From Pseudomonadales bacterium (GTDB taxonomy: Bacteria > Pseudomonadota > Gammaproteobacteria > Pseudomonadales > Azotimanducaceae): a stretch of 45,292 nucleotides of DNA. How positions within the stretch are numbered: position 1 is the first letter of the stretch; each line of letters starts with the position of its first letter. Below the pieces are notes generated by a model. That model did not search any database. It was not told where the DNA came from and was given only the letters and a program-made list of their open reading frames with translations. The stretch spans positions 1-45,292 of the forward strand of contig SLQW01000052.1 in NCBI GenBank assembly GCA_007131295.1, written 5' to 3'. This document shows positions 40,850 through 45,292 of the stretch, in pieces. The translations under genes and the position numbers were made by a program.

Positions 40850-41863
40850 ATGCGTGTGATCAAGCTGACCAAGCCGGGCGGTCTGGACAAGCTGGCGCTG
40901 GCCGAGGCCGAGCCCCGGCCGCCGGGACCGGGCGAGATCCAGGTTCGCGTCGAGGCCAGCTCGCTCAACTTCCACGACTACGCAGTCGTCAGCGGCATGC
41001 TCAAGGTGGACGACGGCCGGGTTCCCATGTCCGACGGTGCCGGCAGCGTGACCGCGGTGGGCGAGGGCGTGCGCGAGTTCGCAGTGGGCGATGCGGTTGT
41101 GAGCTGCTTCTTCCCGAACTGGCAAGACGGCGAGCCGGAGGGCCGCAAGCTTCTGGGAGTCCCGGGGGATCACGCGGACGGTTTCGCCGCCGAAACGGTG
41201 ACCATGCCCGCGACGGCCTTCACCCGGGCGCCGCAAGGCTACTCGGCCGCCCAGGCCGCGACCCTGACTTGCGCAGCACTCACCGCCTGGCGCGGGCTGA
41301 TGGTCGAGGCGGGCATCCAGCCCGGCGATGTGGTGCTCACCCAGGGCACGGGCGGCGTGTCCATCTTTGCGCTGCAGTTCGCCAAGGCGGCGGGCTGCCG
41401 GGTGATCTCCACGTCGTCCTCCGACGCCAAGCTCGAGAAGCTCGCGGCGCTCGGCGCGGACGAACTGATCAACTACAAGACGACGACCGACTGGGCCGGC
41501 CGGGCGTTGGAGCTGACCGGTGGCCGCGGCGTCGACGTCGTGGTCGAGATAGGCGGATCCGGAACGCTGCCCCAGTCCATCAAGGCTGTAGCCATCGGCG
41601 GTCACATCTCGCTTATCGGCGTACTCGCAGGCTTCGCCGGCGAAGTGCCCACCGCCGCGCTGTTCGGCAAGAACGCGGCGCTCAAGGGCATCACCGTGGG
41701 CAGCCGCGCCCAGCAGGAAGCCATGATCCGCGCCATCGAGGTGAACGGCATCGAGCCGGTGATCGATTCCCACTATCCGCTCGAGGCCATTGCGGATGCG
41801 TTCCGGCACCAGGAAGCGCAGAAGCACTTCGGCAAGATCTGTCTTGATGTGGCCGAGGCCTGA
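40850..41863 (+). CDS. MDR-family NAD(P)H oxidoreductase (quinone-oxidoreductase-like)
   Basis: 337-residue medium-chain dehydrogenase/reductase. GroES-like N-terminal domain (residues 1-120: LNFHDYAVVSGML, MSDGAGSVTAVGEGV) and Rossmann domain with VVLTQGTGGVSIFALQFAKAAGCRVISTSSS, LGADELINYKT and VVVEIGGSGTLPQSIKAVAIGGHISLIG. Structural- and catalytic-zinc cysteines of classical alcohol dehydrogenases are absent, so it is of the zinc-independent quinone-oxidoreductase type. It reduces quinones or enones with NAD(P)H. RBS CAGGAG is before the ATG. The LLM gene follows after 20 bases in the same operon; divergent from the globin. Confidence 0.9.
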   Translation: MRVIKLTKPGGLDKLALAEAEPRPPGPGEIQVRVEASSLNFHDYAVVSGMLKVDDGRVPMSDGAGSVTAVGEGVREFAVGDAVVSCFFPNWQDGEPEGRKLLGVPGDHADGFAAETVTMPATAFTRAPQGYSAAQAATLTCAALTAWRGLMVEAGIQPGDVVLTQGTGGVSIFALQFAKAAGCRVISTSSSDAKLEKLAALGADELINYKTTTDWAGRALELTGGRGVDVVVEIGGSGTLPQSIKAVAIGGHISLIGVLAGFAGEVPTAALFGKNAALKGITVGSRAQQEAMIRAIEVNGIEPVIDSHYPLEAIADAFRHQEAQKHFGKICLDVAEA

Positions 41864-41883
41864 GCGTGGCGCGAGGAGGGGCA

Positions 41884-42921
41884 ATGCACTTCGATCTCAT
41901 GACCGGTTCGAACACCTGGGGTGGAACCGCGGCGCTGGCCCGCGACCTCGAGTCGGCCGGTTTCTCCGGCATGGTGTTCACCGAATCCGGGCAGGTGCCG
42001 TGGATGCAGATCGCTGCGGCGGCCATGGCGGCGCCTTCGCTGCACTTTGCTACCGGTATTGCTGTGGCTTTTCCGCGCAGCCCCATGATCGCGGCGCAGA
42101 TCGCCTGGGAGATGGCCCAGAACACGGCAGGACGCTTCCGACTTGGCCTCGGCAGTCAGGTGAAGCCACACATCGAGCGCCGCTATGCTTCCACCTGGGA
42201 CAAGCCGGCGCCGCAGATGCGGGATTACCTGGCGGCGGTGCGCGCGAGCCTGCGCGCGTTCCGGCAGGAGGAAAAGCTCGCCTACGAGGGGCCTTACTAT
42301 CGGCTCAACCTGCTGCCGGCGGCGTGGTCGCCGGGGCGCCATCCCCACGAGGACATCAAGGTGGACATCTCCGCCGTGGGGCCGCTGATGTGTCGGGTGG
42401 CTGGCGAGCTCGCCGACGGCGTGCACGTCCATCCCATGCACTCCATTCCCTACGTGCAGAACCGGCTGCTGCCCGAGCTGCGTAGGGGTGCGGAGAAGGC
42501 GGGGCGCAGCGTCGAGGAAATCGACCTGATTTTTCCCGTGTTCGCGATCCCGGGCGACACCCCGGAAGAGCGTGCCCCACTCCTGGAACGGGCGCGCACG
42601 CAGATCGGCTTCTACGGCTCCACGCCGAACTATGCCTACCAGTTCACCGACCTCGGCTTCGAAGGGGTAAGTGAAGGATTGCGTGAGGCGATGCGCGCCG
42701 GAGACATGGATCGGATCAGAACGCTGGTCACGGACGAGGTGCTCGCCCACTTCACGGTGGCGGCGCGCTGGGACGATCTCGCGGACGCGCTGATCAAGCG
42801 CTATCAGCCCTACGCGAACCGTCTTGTCATGTATCTCGCTCAGGAAGACATCGCCAGACACCCGGAGCACCTCGGGCGCTGGGGTGAGATCGCCCGCGCG
42901 GTGGTGTCCGCGCGAGGGTAG
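41884..42921 (+). CDS. LLM-class (luciferase-like) flavin/F420 oxidoreductase
   Basis: 345-residue TIM-barrel protein of the bacterial-luciferase superfamily. Markers are LARDLESAGFSGMVFTES, LHFATGIAVAFPRSPMIAAQIAWEMAQNTAGRFRLGLGSQVKPHIERRY, DISAVGPLMCRVAGELADGVHVHPMHS, and IGFYGSTPNYAYQFTDLGFEG. It resembles the TIGR03617-type proteins annotated as F420-dependent, but whether FMN or F420 is used is not readable. RBS GAGGAGGGG 3 bases before ATG 41884 decides the start over an in-frame GTG at 41866. Probably co-transcribed with the MDR enzyme, so the two may act on one substrate. Confidence 0.88.
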   Translation: MHFDLMTGSNTWGGTAALARDLESAGFSGMVFTESGQVPWMQIAAAAMAAPSLHFATGIAVAFPRSPMIAAQIAWEMAQNTAGRFRLGLGSQVKPHIERRYASTWDKPAPQMRDYLAAVRASLRAFRQEEKLAYEGPYYRLNLLPAAWSPGRHPHEDIKVDISAVGPLMCRVAGELADGVHVHPMHSIPYVQNRLLPELRRGAEKAGRSVEEIDLIFPVFAIPGDTPEERAPLLERARTQIGFYGSTPNYAYQFTDLGFEGVSEGLREAMRAGDMDRIRTLVTDEVLAHFTVAARWDDLADALIKRYQPYANRLVMYLAQEDIARHPEHLGRWGEIARAVVSARG

Positions 42922-43024
42922 GTGGGCAGTCGCCCAGGTGCTGTACGGTCGGAATGCCGGAACCTCTTCGAGGTGATGAGGGCGGGCCAACGAAGAACGT
43001 CGTGAGGGCCGCCCCCGGCGCCCC

Positions 43025-43393
43025 TCAAACCGGCTGTGCTGGAGGCGGATTGCCTTTCGGGTTGCTGCCGAAGCGGTTGTCTCCCGGCGTGCCCGGCAGG
43101 ACCATGAAGACGAGAAGAATCAATCCGCCGACTGCCGGAACGAAGCTTATGAAGAACCACCAGCCGACGAAGTCGATGTCGTGCAGGCGGCGCACGGTCA
43201 CGGCGATGCTTGGAATGAGCACAGCAAGCGAGTAGAGCGGTGCAAGTATCGGTATGCCGATGATGGCATCGACCAAGCTGAGCACCACGATGGCGATGAA
43301 GTTGAACAGGACGAACATCCAGAACTCCATCCGCCGGGCGCGGCCTTCGAACACAGCGTATTTCTTCGTCAGTACATCCAGGTAGTAGTTCAT
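43025..43393 (-). CDS. DUF805-family membrane protein
   Basis: 122-residue membrane protein. It begins MNYYLDVLTKKYAVFEGRARRMEFW, the typical DUF805 N-terminus (YA-x-F-xGRARR-x-E-[FY]W), followed by hydrophobic segments MFVLFNFIAIVVLSLVDAII, LAPLYSLAVLIPSIAVTVRRLHDID and WWFFISFVPAVGGLILLVFMVLPG, and a polar tail rich in Gly/Pro/Asn. Function of DUF805 is unknown. Start chosen at ATG 43393, the conserved N-terminus of the family; the frame is open upstream to 43501 but this adds an Arg/Ser-rich stretch that other members lack. Divergent from the amidohydrolase. Confidence 0.85.
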   Translation of the reverse strand: MNYYLDVLTKKYAVFEGRARRMEFWMFVLFNFIAIVVLSLVDAIIGIPILAPLYSLAVLIPSIAVTVRRLHDIDFVGWWFFISFVPAVGGLILLVFMVLPGTPGDNRFGSNPKGNPPPAQPV

Positions 43394-43626
43394 ACCTTCC
43401 CCCCTATCGTCGCCCCCCTCGCGTTCCGGCCTGGCGTCGCTCGGGGCGGAACGGCGCCGATTGCTTGTGCCTGGGACGCGTTGGTTCGAGTCTACGCCCA
43501 TGCTGACGATACTGCGCGAGCCTACGTTGGCGCCGTCGAACCGAGGAGCAATACCCAGCCGTCAAAGGTGATAGCCTGAGGCCCGCACCGAAGCCGGTGC
43601 CTCACTATCGCAGAAGGAGTCTGGTC

Positions 43627-44973
43627 GTGAAGGAAGTCCGCGGTGGGCTTGTTGGCCTGTCGGCACTGCTCTTGTGCCTTGCTGGGTTTGGCGTGTCGGC
43701 GGCTGCGGCGTCCGACGAGATCCTGTTCCGGGAAGTGCGGATCTTCGACGGGACGTCCGAGCGACTTTCCGAACCGACCCGGGTCCTTGTCAGAGGCAAG
43801 GAGATCGCCGCCATTGGTGATGACGTCACCGGTGGCGATGATGCCCGGGTGATCGATGGCCAGGGTCACACCCTCATGCCGGGTTTGATCGACGTGCACG
43901 TGCACATGACCTTCGGGGCCCTCGCGATGCCCGAGTTGATGGCTCCGGACCTCACGCCGGAGCGTGCGGAGGCGGCGGCCGCGCGCGAGGCGGAGGCGAT
44001 GCTGCTGCGCGGCTTCACATCGGTGCGCGACATGGGCGGGCCGGTCTGGGGCCTGAAGGCCGGGATCGATGCCGGCCGCTACATCGGTCCGCGGATCTGG
44101 CCTTCGGGCGCCACCATCAGTCAGACCGCCGGCCATGGCGATTTCCGTCTGCCGCACGAACGCTCGCGGCGTTTCTTCGGCGAGCCCTCGCGCGCCGAGC
44201 TGCTTGGCGCGACGTTCATCGCCGACGGCCGCGCTGACGTGCTGACTGCGGTGCGGGAGAACCTGCGCTTCGGGGCCAGCCAGATCAAGCTGATGGCCGG
44301 TGGCGGCACTTCCTCGGCCTATGATCCCGTCGATGTCACCCAGTACACGCTGGACGAGATGAAGGCCGGGGTGGAAGCGGCGGAGGATTGGGGCACCTAC
44401 GTCAGCGTGCACGCGTACACGCCGCGTGCGGTTCGGCGCGCGATCGAGGCGGGGGTCCGCGTCATCGAGCATGGCCAGATGCTCGACGAGGAAACGCTCG
44501 CACTCTTGGTGGAGCACGATGTCTGGCTCTCGACTCAGACCTTGCGCGCCAGTACCCCCGACATGGATCCCCTCCGGCTCGCGAAGCGCGAGCCGGTGAT
44601 TCGCGGTCAGGCGCGCCTGTGGCCCATGGCGCGGGACCTCGGCGTGAAGCTTGCCTGGGGTACCGACTTTCTGTTCGAGCCGGCGCTGAACCCCGAGCAG
44701 AGTGCTTTGATCCTGCAGCTGACCGAGTGGTTCCTGCCGGAGGAGATCCTGAAGATGCTCACCCACGACAACGCGCAGCTGCTGGCGCTTTCCGGCTTGC
44801 GCAGTCCCTACTCGGGCCGCATCGGCGTGGTGGAGGAGGGCGCCCTGGCCGACCTGCTGCTTGTTCGGGGCGATCCCCTCGAGGATCTCGCACTGATCGC
44901 GGATCCGGAGGCGAATTTCGTCGTGATCATGAAGGACGGGGTGATTTACAAGGATACGCTTGCCGACGATTGA
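43627..44973 (+). CDS. Exported amidohydrolase-family protein (imidazolonepropionase/prolidase-like)
   Basis: 448-residue metal-dependent hydrolase with a signal peptide (GLVGLSALLLCLAGFGVSAAAA, cleavage about residue 28). Metal motif GLIDVHVHMTFG with His91 and His93, a carboxylated-Lys candidate in GASQIKLMAGGG, His in YVSVHAYTPRAV, His in GVRVIEHGQML and catalytic Asp in LAWGTDFLFEP. These ligands fit the binuclear-metal amidohydrolases of the Xaa-Pro dipeptidase/imidazolonepropionase-like branch, often periplasmic. The segment RGFTSVRDMGGPVWGLKAGIDAG is typical of that branch. GTG start at 43627 was chosen for AGAAGGAGT 7 bases upstream; the frame extends to a GTG at 43597. Substrate unknown. 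Confidence 0.88.
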   Translation: MKEVRGGLVGLSALLLCLAGFGVSAAAASDEILFREVRIFDGTSERLSEPTRVLVRGKEIAAIGDDVTGGDDARVIDGQGHTLMPGLIDVHVHMTFGALAMPELMAPDLTPERAEAAAAREAEAMLLRGFTSVRDMGGPVWGLKAGIDAGRYIGPRIWPSGATISQTAGHGDFRLPHERSRRFFGEPSRAELLGATFIADGRADVLTAVRENLRFGASQIKLMAGGGTSSAYDPVDVTQYTLDEMKAGVEAAEDWGTYVSVHAYTPRAVRRAIEAGVRVIEHGQMLDEETLALLVEHDVWLSTQTLRASTPDMDPLRLAKREPVIRGQARLWPMARDLGVKLAWGTDFLFEPALNPEQSALILQLTEWFLPEEILKMLTHDNAQLLALSGLRSPYSGRIGVVEEGALADLLLVRGDPLEDLALIADPEANFVVIMKDGVIYKDTLADD

Positions 44974-45049
44974 CCCTTGTGGCGTCGATGGCCAGTACGG
45001 TGATGCGCACGCAGTATCTCGTGAGCGGTGGCCCGCCGTCACACCGAAC

Positions 45050-45292
45050 CTACAGCGTGAGCAGCACGACGACTACGATCAGCACGAAGACCAGCGGAAT
45101 CAGCAGCCCGCCAAACGCGCCCTGGCTGCGCTCTTCGCGGCAGGCCTCCATGGCGTTACGGTCGGCATCGGTGAACGTGTAGCCGCAGTGTTCGCAGGAA
45201 GCGAGGGCGGGATTCGTCAGCTTGTCGCAGCGTACGCACTTGTGGGTGCGCTTGTGCGTTTTCCTGGATATGAAGGGTGGCAGGAACATCAT
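45050..45292 (-). CDS. Small zinc-ribbon membrane protein
   Basis: 80-residue protein starting at the window edge (ATGATG at 45292), so the start could lie further out. N-terminal zinc ribbon: CVRCDKLTNPALASCEHCG, two CxxC pairs. A polar linker (DRNAMEACREERSQGAFG) leads to one C-terminal TM segment (LLIPLVFVLIVVVVLLTL), making it a tail-anchored cytosolic zinc ribbon. Function unknown. Convergent with the amidohydrolase. Confidence 0.7.
   Translation of the reverse strand: MMFLPPFISRKTHKRTHKCVRCDKLTNPALASCEHCGYTFTDADRNAMEACREERSQGAFGGLLIPLVFVLIVVVVLLTL

Noticed and set aside
1-45292. rRNA, tRNA, CRISPR array, insertion sequence, prophage or defence island
   Set aside because: No repeats, transposase, integrase or cloverleaf-like stretch seen; coding is continuous and uniform in composition.

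Overview
The window is high-GC chromosomal DNA, read here as a gammaproteobacterium with a lipid- and hydrocarbon-degrading lifestyle, probably aquatic or soil. Supporting genes are a PhoP/PhoQ-like pair preceded by a PepSY protein, a CPXCG-motif protein, a DUF349 coiled-coil protein, a PA0069-type radical SAM protein under a LexA box of the gammaproteobacterial type, a FadB-like fusion, four acyl-CoA dehydrogenases, four crotonase-fold proteins including FadB, a CYP153-like P450 and a luciferase-like (LLM) oxidoreductase. I saw no rRNA, tRNA, CRISPR, insertion sequence or prophage. No stretch over 300 bases lacks a gene; the longest gap is the 281 bases at 22528-22808.

Layout. 1-962 (-): partial M16 metalloprotease. 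1057-4492 (+): glycerate-kinase-like P-loop kinase, PepSY protein, response regulator, sensor kinase. 4517-8574 (-): crotonase, CDGSH protein, DUF349 protein and CPXCG protein, in transcription order. 8706-12909 (+): an acyl-CoA dehydrogenase pair that looks heteromeric, an alpha/beta hydrolase, a possible frameshifted acidic mini-ORF and a nitroreductase. 13006-18251 (+): a tight four-gene operon with a DevB-like membrane-fusion protein, a DevC-like permease, a DevA-like ATPase fused to a GAF domain, and a cyclic-nucleotide-binding (CNB) patatin phospholipase. 18228-24083 (-): SOS-controlled radical SAM protein, hydrolase, FadB-like fusion, acyl-CoA dehydrogenase. 24173-24964 (+): crotonase. 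25020-25712 (-): TetR regulator sharing a divergent promoter and operator with a five-gene operon (25810-29721: LysM-like peptide, small protein, D-aminoacylase-like amidohydrolase, epoxide-hydrolase-like enzyme, crotonase), followed by a hybrid sensor kinase. 32310-34658 (-): SLC13-type permease with four RCK_C-like domains. 34855-38890 (+): class I aldolase, AI-2E-family permease, anchored hypothetical protein, CYP153-like P450. 38908-40687 (-): acyl-CoA dehydrogenase and globin, each near an FNR-like box. 40850-42921 (+): MDR oxidoreductase and LLM oxidoreductase. 43025-45292: DUF805 protein (-), exported amidohydrolase (+), zinc-ribbon membrane protein (-).

The most interesting system is the 13006-18251 operon. 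The exporter ATPase carries a C-terminal GAF domain with an intact NKFDE-type motif, typical of cyclic-nucleotide-binding GAF domains of phosphodiesterases and adenylyl cyclases. The translationally coupled next gene encodes a CNB domain joined to a patatin lipase with an intact Ser-Asp dyad. DevBCA-type exporters move glycolipids across the envelope in cyanobacteria. My inference is a cyclic-nucleotide-gated unit that remodels and exports a lipid. The motifs are visible in the sequence; ligand and cargo are not.

Other signals are a near-perfect LexA box inside the promoter of the radical SAM gene, a palindromic TetR-type operator between two divergent promoters, FNR-like boxes flanking the globin gene, and a strong Shine-Dalgarno before an eight-codon ORF that a +1 shift would join to a very acidic 54-codon frame.
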